Of a stretch of 64,000 nucleotides of DNA, positions 36,010 to 44,351 are shown one piece after another (position 1 is the stretch's first letter; each line of letters begins with the position of its first letter). The translations under genes and the position numbers were made by a program. Source of the stretch: Aequorivita aquimaris (GTDB taxonomy: Bacteria > Bacteroidota > Bacteroidia > Flavobacteriales > Flavobacteriaceae); NCBI RefSeq assembly GCF_001573155.1, contig NZ_JRWG01000009.1, forward strand, positions 20,875 to 84,874, given 5' to 3'. The notes beneath the pieces are model-generated. The model saw nothing but the letters and a program-made list of their open reading frames with translations. It had not been told where the DNA came from and searched no databases.

Positions 36010-36591
36010 ATGGAAAAGAAGGCGCTTCGTTTGAAATATAAAAAACTTCGGGAAGAGCTTTCCGAGGAATCCGTTGAAACAATGAGTCTTCAGATTGCCA
36101 ACCAGGCTTTGAAACTTCCTATTTGGGATAAAACGTATTATCACATATTTCTTCCCATTTCAGAAAAAAAGGAGGTGAACACCGAATATCTACTGCATAT
36201 TTTACAGGGAAAGGATAAGAGTATCGTTGTTTCAAAGGCCGATTTTAATACTGGGGAAATGAAAAATTTTCTTTTGCAGGAAAACACGGTTTTAAAAACT
36301 TCGGAATATGGAATTCCCGAACCCGTTTCGGGTATAGAAATTTCTCCGGAAATAATTGAGGTTGTCTTCGTTCCTTTGCTCGCATACGATAAAAGAGGCC
36401 ATCGCATCGGCTACGGAAAAGGGTTTTACGACCGATTTTTAAAACGGTGCAATTCTGAAGCTATATTTGTAGGGCTATCCTTTTTTGACCCCGAACCGGA
36501 GATTTTCTTTGAAGCTACCGATGTGCCCCTACAATTTTGTATTACGCCAAAAAAGATAGTGGAATTTAAAAATAACAGCTTATCTTTATAA
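36010..36591 (+). CDS. 5-formyltetrahydrofolate cyclo-ligase
   Basis: The 193-residue enzyme converts 5-formyl-THF to 5,10-methenyl-THF with ATP. The signature motif RIGYGKGFYDRFL is at about residues 128-140, preceded by VPLLAYDKRGHR, and a basic N-terminal helix (LRLKYKKLREEL) is typical. Length fits the family. It is the last gene of the ligase/deacylase operon with a 4-base gap, but its function is general folate metabolism, so the link may be only positional. Confidence 0.95.
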   Translation: MEKKALRLKYKKLREELSEESVETMSLQIANQALKLPIWDKTYYHIFLPISEKKEVNTEYLLHILQGKDKSIVVSKADFNTGEMKNFLLQENTVLKTSEYGIPEPVSGIEISPEIIEVVFVPLLAYDKRGHRIGYGKGFYDRFLKRCNSEAIFVGLSFFDPEPEIFFEATDVPLQFCITPKKIVEFKNNSLSL

Positions 36592-36623
36592 GCTAAAGTA
36601 TTATCAACCAATTAGATAAAATT

Positions 36624-36908
36624 ATGGAATCAACTAATCAACCAATGGGACCTCCGCCAGATAATAATTTGGTTTGGGCAATTTTATGTACAGTTTTATG
36701 TTGCTTACCTTTCGGTATTGTATCAATAATTAAATCTACAAAAGTGAAGGAACTTTGGGCACAGGGAGATACTGTTGGCGCCCAAAAAGCTGCTGATGAA
36801 GCCAAGAAATGGGCCATTTGGGGCGCTGTTGCTGCAGGCATTGTTTGGGTGCTTTATGTAATATTTTTTGTGGTAATTGGGTTAGGTGGAGCTTTTGCAG
36901 GATATTAA
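36624..36908 (+). CDS. CD225/dispanin family membrane protein
   Basis: The 94-residue product has a proline-rich N-terminus, then PDNNLVWAILCTVLCCLPFGIVSIIKSTKVKELWAQGD, the CD225 signature with an intramembrane helix followed by a cytosolic loop, an AQKAADEAKKWAIWG amphipathic segment, and a second membrane helix (IVWVLYVIFFVVIGLGG). Bacterial members have no established function. It overlaps the DUF2752 gene by 23 bases, a pair that recurs in this phylum. Confidence 0.9.
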   Translation: MESTNQPMGPPPDNNLVWAILCTVLCCLPFGIVSIIKSTKVKELWAQGDTVGAQKAADEAKKWAIWGAVAAGIVWVLYVIFFVVIGLGGAFAGY

Positions 36909-37311
36909 AAGAATTTGGAAAATAGCCCTCTTAGTTACTTTATTCGGGGGCTTTTTTCTTATTTATTTTTCCTATAATCCTTCAGAAAATTCTTTTTTTA
37001 TTCCCTGCCCTTTTCATTATATAACAGGGTTTTTCTGCCCCGGCTGTGGTTCACAAAGGGCTGTTCATTTGTTGCTCCACGGAGATGTGGTTGGAGCATT
37101 CCGGTTTAATCCATTAATGGTTTTAACGCTACCGATTTTAATTTACGGTATGGCAATTACTATTGCCAATTGGATTTTTGAAACAAAGTATAGGCTCATG
37201 CTTTTTTACAGCAACTTATTTATTTTTGGATATTTTGGGTTGGCAATTCTTTATTGGATTCTTCGGAACTTACCTATTTATCCATTTAATCTACTTGCGC
37301 CCGCTGGTTAA
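36886..37311 (+). CDS. DUF2752 domain membrane protein
   Basis: The 141-residue product has three hydrophobic helices and the DUF2752 signature FFCPGCGSQRAVHLLLHGD near residue 49, with the CPxCG cysteines intact. The function is unknown. The start is GTG at 36886, which overlaps the end of the CD225 gene by 23 bases; a TTG 9 bases downstream is an alternative. The overlap suggests coupled translation with the CD225 protein. Confidence 0.85.
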   Translation: MELLQDIKRIWKIALLVTLFGGFFLIYFSYNPSENSFFIPCPFHYITGFFCPGCGSQRAVHLLLHGDVVGAFRFNPLMVLTLPILIYGMAITIANWIFETKYRLMLFYSNLFIFGYFGLAILYWILRNLPIYPFNLLAPAG

Positions 37312-37314
37312 ATA

Positions 37315-37923
37315 CTATTCAGTTTCTTTTTTCGGAAATGCTTTTTTGTTGAAAATAAGCAGCAAAATCACTCCTATGCTTATTGAAGAATCTGCAACGT
37401 TAAAAACAGGGTCAAAAAACGTAAAATACTCCCCGCCCCAAAAGGGAACCCACTCTGGCAAAGTGCCGCCATATAGTGGAAAATAAAGCATGTCAACCAC
37501 TTTGCCGTGGAATAAAGTTCCGTAGCCGCCGTCTTCTGGAAATAAAGTAGCTACTTGGTGATGGCTATCATTGAAAATAATACCGTAAAAAACAGAATCG
37601 ATAATATTGCCCAAAGCACCCGCAAAAATCAATGCAACGCAAAAAATGAGGATTTTGGGCATGTTCTTTCTCACGGAATCCCACAGCCAATAACCTATTC
37701 CAGCAATGGCAACAATCCTGAAAAGGGTCAAGAAAAGTTTACCGTATTCACCCGGAATTTTTGCGCCCCAGGCCATGCCTTCATTCTCAACAAACAAAAT
37801 CCGGAACCAATCAAACACGCGTATTTCTTCGCCTAAAGCAAAGTGCGTTTTGATATAAAACTTAGAAATCTGATCTATCAATAGAATCAGTACAATTATA
37901 ATAGTGGCTTTTTTTAGGCTCAT
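37315..37923 (-). CDS. lspA: Lipoprotein signal peptidase (signal peptidase II)
   Basis: The 202-residue membrane protease removes signal peptides from prolipoproteins at the inner membrane, which many lipoproteins in this window need. Four hydrophobic segments are present. The catalytic aspartates lie in GALGNIIDSVFYG and in FNVADSSISIG, as in other LspA. Compared with E. coli LspA it has an insert of about 30 residues between these motifs, usual in Bacteroidota. It converges on the DUF2752 gene with only 3 bases between them. A TATTTTTG box is about 90 bases upstream. Confidence 0.95.
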   Translation of the reverse strand: MSLKKATIIIVLILLIDQISKFYIKTHFALGEEIRVFDWFRILFVENEGMAWGAKIPGEYGKLFLTLFRIVAIAGIGYWLWDSVRKNMPKILIFCVALIFAGALGNIIDSVFYGIIFNDSHHQVATLFPEDGGYGTLFHGKVVDMLYFPLYGGTLPEWVPFWGGEYFTFFDPVFNVADSSISIGVILLLIFNKKAFPKKETE

Positions 37924-38011
37924 AAAATTTCCCGTGTTTCGACTGTATCCAATATAAATTTCGGCGGGAATCCCTTTAATTAATTTAATAAAAAGGCTTC
38001 TGAAAACGCTG

Positions 38012-38019
38012 CAAAAATA
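38012..38019 (-). promoter_or_regulatory. Promoter -7 box TATTTTTG for lspA
   Basis: A TAnnTTTG match on the minus strand in the spacer between the dksA-like gene and lspA, about 90 bases before the lspA ATG. Confidence 0.45.
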
Positions 38020-38116
38020 GCAATATTATTTGGTTTGCAGCAGTATAATAACATCATTACATTTTTCTCCCTCTAAAGCATATCTTCTCGTTGGAAAGTC
38101 TCTTTGTGGAATAAAA

Positions 38117-38141
38117 AAAGCCCCAATCCAAGGATGGGGCT
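38117..38141 (-). terminator. Terminator after the ileS/DksA-like operon
   Basis: On the minus strand AGCCCCATCC pairs with GGATTGGGGCT (one bulge) and runs into TTTTTTTATTCC, about 35 bases after the stop of the DksA-like gene. Confidence 0.8.
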
Positions 38142-38174
38142 GTGATCAAAATTTCCCTTTAGGAAAATTATAAA

Positions 38175-38558
38175 TTATTTCTGCATATTTTTTGCCTCTA
38201 TGCTCAAAGTAGCGTGCGGCACAAGTTTTAAACGTTCTTTATTGATAAGTTTTCCCGTTACGCGACAAACCCCATAAGTTTTGTTTTCAATACGCACCAA
38301 TGCGTTTTTTAGGTCGCGGATAAACTTTTCCTGACGAATGGCCAACTGCGAATTTGCTTCTTTGCTCATCACCTCGCTGCCTTCGTCAAAAGCCTTAAAG
38401 GTAGGCGAAGTATCGTCGGTGCCATTGTTGCTGTCGTTTTTATAGGAACTTTGTATCAGTTCCAACTGTTCGGTTGCCTTTTTAATTTTGTCGTTCAAAA
38501 GTGCTCTAAATTCTTCCAGTTCGGCATCTGAATATCTGGTTCTTTCTGTCTCTGTCAT
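38175..38558 (-). CDS. TraR/DksA family protein lacking most zinc ligands
   Basis: The 127-residue protein has an N-terminal coiled coil (AELEEFRALLNDKIKKATEQLE) and a C-terminal segment YGVCRVTGKLINKERLKLVPHATL that aligns with the DksA zinc finger. Only one cysteine (C98) is left, in place of the four ligands, so it cannot bind zinc in the usual way. DksA-type proteins enter the RNA polymerase secondary channel and alter transcription. The gene starts 3 bases after ileS on the same strand, so it is co-transcribed with it. Whether it still acts on RNA polymerase is unknown. Confidence 0.85.
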   Translation of the reverse strand: MTETERTRYSDAELEEFRALLNDKIKKATEQLELIQSSYKNDSNNGTDDTSPTFKAFDEGSEVMSKEANSQLAIRQEKFIRDLKNALVRIENKTYGVCRVTGKLINKERLKLVPHATLSIEAKNMQK

Positions 38559-38561
38559 AAT

Positions 38562-41500
38562 CTAATGTTTTTTAATGCTTATACGTGTTTCAATATCGTC
38601 AAATGCAATTTCCGTTCCCTCTTCAATTTTAGGCTGAAACTGCAAAACCTCGGTTAATGTCTCTTCATTTATATACTTCAGGTTTTGGGTTACCGCATCC
38701 GTTAGTTTTTCGTTCTCCTCAAGGGCGACCTCAATTCTGTCGGTCACTTCAAAACCACTGTCTTTTCTAAGGTTTTGAATTCTGTTTACCAATTCCCTGG
38801 CTATTCCTTCATTCCGCAACTCGGGGGTTATGGTAACATCCAGTGCCACAGTAACTCCGTTTGCGTTTGCAACCAACCAGCCCTCAATATCCTGCGAACT
38901 GATGATTACGTCAGCGAGCGCCAAAATAGTACTTTTTTCGTTAATAAAAACTGATATTTGCCCGTCTTTTTCCAAAGTTGCAATTTGCTGTTGGTCAAAG
39001 GCTGAAATGGCAGCCGCCACGGCTTTCATATCTTTTCCAAAACGTGGGCCCAGCGCCTTAAAATCTGGCTTTATCTGTTTTACCAGCATGCCCGAGCCTT
39101 CGTCTATCAGTTCTATTTCCTTTACGTTTACTTCGCTTTTAATCAATTCTGAAACCGCTAAAATTTCTTCCTTTTCAGAATCTTCCAAAACCGGAATCAT
39201 TATTTTTTGGAGCGGTTGGCGTACTTTTATTTTCTCTTTCTGTCGTAACGAAAGCACCAGCGACGATATTGTCTGCGCCTTCTGCATCTTGTGCTCCAAC
39301 TTTTTATCGATGAACGATGCGTCCGCTTTTGGGAAGTCGGTTAAATGTACCGATTCCATACCTTCTTTTGAAGTGCCGGCCGTCAAATCCTTATAGAGTC
39401 TATCCATAAAGAAGGGAGCTACGGGAGCGCCCAATTTTGCAACGGTTTCCAAACAGGTGTAAAGGGTTTGGTAGGCCGAAATTTTATCGTCATTATAGCT
39501 GCCTTTCCAATATCTTCTTCGGCTTAATCGCACAAACCAGTTGCTCAAGTTTTCCTGTACAAATTCTGAAATGGCACGTGTAGCCTTGGTTGGCTCGTAA
39601 TCTGCGTAATACTCGTCCACTTTTTGGATGAGCGTGTGCAATTCTGATAATATCCAGCGGTCAATCTCCGGGCGTTTTTCCAGCGGAAGATCTTTTTCAA
39701 TATACTCAAAATTATCGAGATTGGCGTAAAGACTGAAGAAACTGTACGTATTGTAAAGTGTTCCGAAGAATTTATTGCGCACTTCCGAAATGCCGTCCTG
39801 GTCAAACTTTAAGTTGTCCCAAGGATTTGCGTTGCTGATCATATACCAGCGCGTGGCATCGGGACCGAAAACGTCCAAAGTTTCAAAAGGATCCACGGCA
39901 TTGCCGAGACGCTTGCTCATTTTCTGGCCGTTTTTGTCCAAAACAAGTCCGTTTGAAACTACGTTTTTATAGGCAACATCGTCAAAAATCATGGTGGCGA
40001 TTGCATGCAGGGTGTAAAACCAGCCACGGGTTTGGTCCACGCCTTCCGCAATAAAATCTGCCTTTCTCCACGTATTCTCTACCTTTTCCTTATTTTCGAA
40101 AGGATAGTGCCATTGTGCATAGGGCATGCTTCCGCTGTCGAACCATACATCTATCAAATCGGCTTCGCGCTTCATGGGTTTTCCGCTTGGGGAAACCAGG
40201 ATTATTTCGTCAACAATATTTTTATGTAGGTCAACCTTTGCATAGTTTTCTTCGGAAAAATCGCCGGGTTTGAAATTTTCGAAAATGTTTTTCGGCATCA
40301 ATCCCGCGCCTACGGATTTGTCCATTTCCGTCATTAATTCTTCCACCGAACCTATGATTATTTCTTCCTTGCCATCCTCCGTTCTCCAAATGGGCAACGG
40401 AATTCCCCAATAGCGGGAGCGGGAAAGGTTCCAATCGTTTGCGTTTGCAAGCCAGTTGCCAAAACGGCCTTCGCCAGTAGCTTTTGGTTTCCAGTTTATT
40501 TCTTTGTTCAATTCGAACATTCTATCGCGGAATTCGGTCACTTTTATAAACCACGAATCCAGCGGATAATATAGAATAGGCTTATCGGTACGCCAGCAGT
40601 TTGGATAGCTGTGCAAATATTTTTCAACTTTGAAGGCCTTGTTTTCGGTCTTCAATTTTATTGCGATTTCAACATCTACCGATTTTTCGGGCACTTCGGC
40701 ATCATCGTAATACTCGTTCTTTACATATTTACCTGCAAGCTCCTTCATCTCCGGACGGAATTTTCCTTGCAAATCCACAAGTGGAACCAGATTTCCATTT
40801 TCGTCTTTTACCAACATTGGCGGAATTTCTGGAGTTGCTTCCTTGGCAACCTTGGCATCATCGGCACCAAAAGTGGGCGCGGTGTGTACGATTCCCGTTC
40901 CGTCTTCCGTAGTAACGAAATCGCCCGCAATTACTCTGAAAGCGTTTTCAGGATTGTCGTGCGGCTTTGCATAATCCAAAAGCTGTTCGTATCGAATTCC
41001 GACTAAATCGGCACCTTTAAATTCTTTCGCAATAAAATAGGGGATTACCTTATCGCCCTGTTTGTATGATTCGAGGATTTCCTCGTTTGGTTTTTCCTCA
41101 TAATTCTTCGCGAACTGGTTTGCAACCAAATTTTTTGCGAGAATTACATTTATGGGCTGGAAAGTATATTGGTTAAAAGTTTTCACCAAAACATAATCAA
41201 TCTTGGGGCCCACGGTCAATGCGGTATTGCTGGGAAGCGTCCACGGCGTAGTGGTCCAAGCGAGGAACCAAATGTTGTTTGATTCTTCGCCAAGGAAATC
41301 GGGCAAGGTTTCGGCCATTGCCTTAAATTGTGCCACCACCGTAGTATCGGTAATATCTTGATAGGTTCCCGGCTGGTTGAGTTCGTGCGAGCTCAAGCCC
41401 GTTCCCGCTTTTGGGGAGTAGGGTTGAATGGTGTAGCCTTTGTAAATTAAGTCTTTGTTGTAGATTTCTTTCAAAAGCCACCAAACGGTTTCCATATATT

Positions 41501-41966
41501 TTGGCTCGTAGGTAACGTAGGGGTCTTCCATATCAACCCAATACCCGGCGCGCTCGGTAAGGTTGTTCCAAACGTCTGTGTAGCGCATTACCGCTTTTTT
41601 GCAGGCTGCGTTGTATTCTTCCACCGAAATCTTTGTCCCGATGTCTTCCTTGGTGATGCCGAGTTCTTTTTCAACGCCCAATTCTATGGGCAAGCCGTGC
41701 GTGTCCCAGCCTGCCTTCCGGTCAACTTTAAAGCCTTTTTGGGTTTTGTAACGGCAGAAAATATCTTTTATGGCGCGCGCCATAACGTGATGTATCCCGG
41801 GAAGACCGTTGGCAGATGGTGGCCCTTCAAAAAACACAAATGGCTCCGCTCCTTCGCGAATGGAAATACTCTGCTCAAAGATGTTTTCTTCTTTCCAAAA
41901 ATTGAGTACTTCTTCCGCCAGTTTAGGGAGGTCCAACCCTTTGTATTCTTTAAATTTTTTGCTCAT
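38562..41966 (-). CDS. ileS: Isoleucyl-tRNA synthetase
   Basis: The 1134-residue enzyme charges tRNA-Ile. The HIGH-like motif is at residues 57-60 (GIHH in SANGLPGIHHVMARA), the class I editing domain is in the middle (AWTTTPWTLPSNTALTVGP), the KMSKR motif is in GQKMSKRLGNAVDP, and the anticodon-binding helices follow. The size and the long C-terminal extension suggest the eukaryote-like type 2 form rather than the E. coli type. I chose the ATG at 41966 because the conserved KFKEYKGLDLPKLAEEVL opening starts there; the ATG 39 bases upstream would lie between the promoter and this start and adds no homology. Confidence 0.97.
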   Translation of the reverse strand: MSKKFKEYKGLDLPKLAEEVLNFWKEENIFEQSISIREGAEPFVFFEGPPSANGLPGIHHVMARAIKDIFCRYKTQKGFKVDRKAGWDTHGLPIELGVEKELGITKEDIGTKISVEEYNAACKKAVMRYTDVWNNLTERAGYWVDMEDPYVTYEPKYMETVWWLLKEIYNKDLIYKGYTIQPYSPKAGTGLSSHELNQPGTYQDITDTTVVAQFKAMAETLPDFLGEESNNIWFLAWTTTPWTLPSNTALTVGPKIDYVLVKTFNQYTFQPINVILAKNLVANQFAKNYEEKPNEEILESYKQGDKVIPYFIAKEFKGADLVGIRYEQLLDYAKPHDNPENAFRVIAGDFVTTEDGTGIVHTAPTFGADDAKVAKEATPEIPPMLVKDENGNLVPLVDLQGKFRPEMKELAGKYVKNEYYDDAEVPEKSVDVEIAIKLKTENKAFKVEKYLHSYPNCWRTDKPILYYPLDSWFIKVTEFRDRMFELNKEINWKPKATGEGRFGNWLANANDWNLSRSRYWGIPLPIWRTEDGKEEIIIGSVEELMTEMDKSVGAGLMPKNIFENFKPGDFSEENYAKVDLHKNIVDEIILVSPSGKPMKREADLIDVWFDSGSMPYAQWHYPFENKEKVENTWRKADFIAEGVDQTRGWFYTLHAIATMIFDDVAYKNVVSNGLVLDKNGQKMSKRLGNAVDPFETLDVFGPDATRWYMISNANPWDNLKFDQDGISEVRNKFFGTLYNTYSFFSLYANLDNFEYIEKDLPLEKRPEIDRWILSELHTLIQKVDEYYADYEPTKATRAISEFVQENLSNWFVRLSRRRYWKGSYNDDKISAYQTLYTCLETVAKLGAPVAPFFMDRLYKDLTAGTSKEGMESVHLTDFPKADASFIDKKLEHKMQKAQTISSLVLSLRQKEKIKVRQPLQKIMIPVLEDSEKEEILAVSELIKSEVNVKEIELIDEGSGMLVKQIKPDFKALGPRFGKDMKAVAAAISAFDQQQIATLEKDGQISVFINEKSTILALADVIISSQDIEGWLVANANGVTVALDVTITPELRNEGIARELVNRIQNLRKDSGFEVTDRIEVALEENEKLTDAVTQNLKYINEETLTEVLQFQPKIEEGTEIAFDDIETRISIKKH

Positions 41967-41992
41967 AAATATGGGTGTTGCAATAAAGTTTG

Positions 41993-42000
41993 CAAAAGTA
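41993..42000 (-). promoter_or_regulatory. Promoter -7 box TACTTTTG for ileS
   Basis: A perfect TAnnTTTG on the minus strand, 26 bases before the chosen ileS start. This supports the shorter ileS start at 41966. Confidence 0.6.
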
Positions 42001-42209
42001 AACAATTTTGAAGAAATGCATCATGGTTTTGCGAAAGAGAAAAGAACCGATATTGTATGAAATAATAATACGCTTAAATGAAAAATCCAGCAGCTTTTTC
42101 AACTTTTTTGAAGGGTTTTTTCCCAAAAGAGGTTCATAATTTTGAATACTCCATTTTTTCCCCCAAATTTGAAGTCTTTTTAAAGCTTTCTCTATAATAC
42201 AGTTAACTA

Positions 42210-44285
42210 ATGAAGAAAATATATCTTTTCCTGCTTCTTGCAATTTCACTAGCTTCAGTTCAATCACAAATACTTGACCCCGTAAAATGGTCCACTAGTG
42301 TAAAGAAAATATCGGAGACCGAATACGATCTTATTGCAAAAGCTACGATTGAAGACAAATGGCATCTTTACTCTCAGGAAGTTCCACCAGATGGGCCATT
42401 GCCAACACTTTTTACTTTTGAGAAAAATGCCGCATATAAAGCTGTAGGAAAAATAAAGGAAAGCAAAGGAGTTACCGAACACGACCCTGTCTTTGACATG
42501 GTAATTACATTTTTTGCAAACACTGCAACATTTACAAAACGAATACAATTAACCGGAAATAAAGGCACTACCGTCAAAGGCGAGGTAGAATTCATGGTTT
42601 GCGATGATACACGCTGCTTACCTCCTGCCTATGCTGATTTAGTTTTTGAGATACCTGCGCCCCAAAAAACTGAAGCAGTTGTTACCACTGAAAACACTGA
42701 TAACACCAAAGTATCAGAAGAAACCACTGAAATTGTGGAAAACACCGTCGTGGCTGACACCTTATTAGAAACTAATGAAGTAGTAAATGACACTGTTAAA
42801 TCAACTTCAGACGAGTCACTTGCAGCTCTTGAACAAAATAAAAAACAAGATAAAAAAGGACTTTGGACTATTTTTATTGTTGCATTCTTATTCGGTTTTA
42901 CTGCCCTATTAACCCCCTGTGTTTTCCCCATGATCCCAATGACCGTGAGCTTTTTTACAAAACAAAGCAAATCTAAGGCAGCGGGTATTAAAAATGCTAT
43001 TATTTACGGCATTGCCATAATCGTAATTTACGTGGTTTTGGGGGCTATTGTAACCGCAATTTTTGGTGCTGATGCTCTCAATGCGCTCTCCACAAATGTC
43101 TGGTTCAACATCATCTTTTTCTTGCTTATCATTTTCTTCGCCTTCTCATTTTTGGGAGCCTATGAAATTACCCTTCCCAGCTCTTGGGCTACCAAGGCCG
43201 ACAAACAGGCCGATAGAGGCGGGATGATTGGTATATTTTTTATGGCGCTTGCTCTGGCCATTGTTTCCTTTTCCTGCACGGGACCCATTATTGGTTATTT
43301 ATTGGTAGAAGCCGCCTCTAAAGGAGGGATAGCACCTTTTGTGGGAATGTTTGGTTTTTCATTGGCTCTGGCATTGCCCTTCGCACTTTTTGCGGCTTTC
43401 CCTGGGTGGATGAATTCACTTCCAAAGTCTGGCGGATGGCTAAACACCGTAAAAGTTTTTCTGGGCTTTTTGGAGTTGGCGCTGGCTTTTAAGTTTTTAT
43501 CAAATGCAGATCTTGTGCTTCAACTTCATTGGCTTGAAAGAGAAGTTTTCTTAGCTATTTGGATTGCAGTATTCGGTGCTTTGGCGTTGTATCTCTTCGG
43601 AAAAATAAAATTGCCCCACGACTCCCCCTTAACACATATTTCAGTGGGAAGATTGAGCTTGGGACTTCTAGTTTTGGCATTTACGGTTTATATGATTCCA
43701 GGTCTTTGGGGTGCACCGTTGAAACTAATTAGCGGTTTCCCGCCAGCAATGAATTATAGCGAATCTCCATATGGGGTGGGCTACACAAAGTTAGGCAGTG
43801 GCGGAGGTTCTTCCACAACCGAAGAGTTTCCGGAAGGAGCATATTTAGGCCCACACGATATTATTTCATTCCATGATTATGAAGTTGGTTTAGCGTATGC
43901 AAAAAAAATAGGAAAACCTGTTTTAATAGATTTTACCGGTCACGCCTGCGTAAACTGCCGAAAAATGGAAGAACGCGTTTGGAGCGAACCAAAAATATTA
44001 AATCTTCTTAAGGAAGACATAGTCTTAATTTCGCTTTATGTTGACGATAAACGTCCGCTTCCGGATGGCGAAGAAGTGATTTCAAAAATATCTGGGAAGA
44101 AATTGCGCTATATTGGTCAGAAATGGAGTGAATTCCAGATTTTGAAATACAAAGCGAACGCGCAACCCTTCTACGTTTTGATGGGTCACAACGAAGAAAA
44201 CCTTATCGATCCCGTGGGTTACACCCCCGACGTTGAGGAATATTACGATTGGTTACAAAAAGGAGTTGCCGCTTTTAAGAAATAG
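42210..44285 (+). CDS. dsbD: Thiol:disulfide interchange protein DsbD
   Basis: The 691-residue protein moves reducing power across the inner membrane to periplasmic thiol proteins. It has a signal peptide (cleavage near SVQSQ), an N-terminal DsbD-alpha-like Ig domain to about residue 150 with a C-x-D-x-x-C-L element (MVCDDTRCLPP), a T/V/E-rich linker, about eight membrane helices with the redox cysteines in LLTPCVFPMIPMT and SFSCTGPIIG, and a C-terminal thioredoxin domain with HACVNCRKMEE. All parts of a full-length DsbD are present. It is transcribed alone from the plus strand. Confidence 0.95.
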   Translation: MKKIYLFLLLAISLASVQSQILDPVKWSTSVKKISETEYDLIAKATIEDKWHLYSQEVPPDGPLPTLFTFEKNAAYKAVGKIKESKGVTEHDPVFDMVITFFANTATFTKRIQLTGNKGTTVKGEVEFMVCDDTRCLPPAYADLVFEIPAPQKTEAVVTTENTDNTKVSEETTEIVENTVVADTLLETNEVVNDTVKSTSDESLAALEQNKKQDKKGLWTIFIVAFLFGFTALLTPCVFPMIPMTVSFFTKQSKSKAAGIKNAIIYGIAIIVIYVVLGAIVTAIFGADALNALSTNVWFNIIFFLLIIFFAFSFLGAYEITLPSSWATKADKQADRGGMIGIFFMALALAIVSFSCTGPIIGYLLVEAASKGGIAPFVGMFGFSLALALPFALFAAFPGWMNSLPKSGGWLNTVKVFLGFLELALAFKFLSNADLVLQLHWLEREVFLAIWIAVFGALALYLFGKIKLPHDSPLTHISVGRLSLGLLVLAFTVYMIPGLWGAPLKLISGFPPAMNYSESPYGVGYTKLGSGGGSSTTEEFPEGAYLGPHDIISFHDYEVGLAYAKKIGKPVLIDFTGHACVNCRKMEERVWSEPKILNLLKEDIVLISLYVDDKRPLPDGEEVISKISGKKLRYIGQKWSEFQILKYKANAQPFYVLMGHNEENLIDPVGYTPDVEEYYDWLQKGVAAFKK

Positions 44286-44305
44286 AACGCCATAACTAGC
44301 TTATT

Positions 44306-44323
44306 TTAAGCAATATTGCTTAA
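44306..44323. promoter_or_regulatory. Perfect 18-bp palindrome upstream of the class V PLP gene
   Basis: TTAAGCAATATTGCTTAA is a perfect palindrome 28 bases before the next ATG and 20 bases after the dsbD stop. Without a T tract it looks more like an operator than a terminator, but no regulator is identified. Confidence 0.35.
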
Positions 44324-44351
44324 TTTTAAGTGATTTTTAAAACTCGGAATA

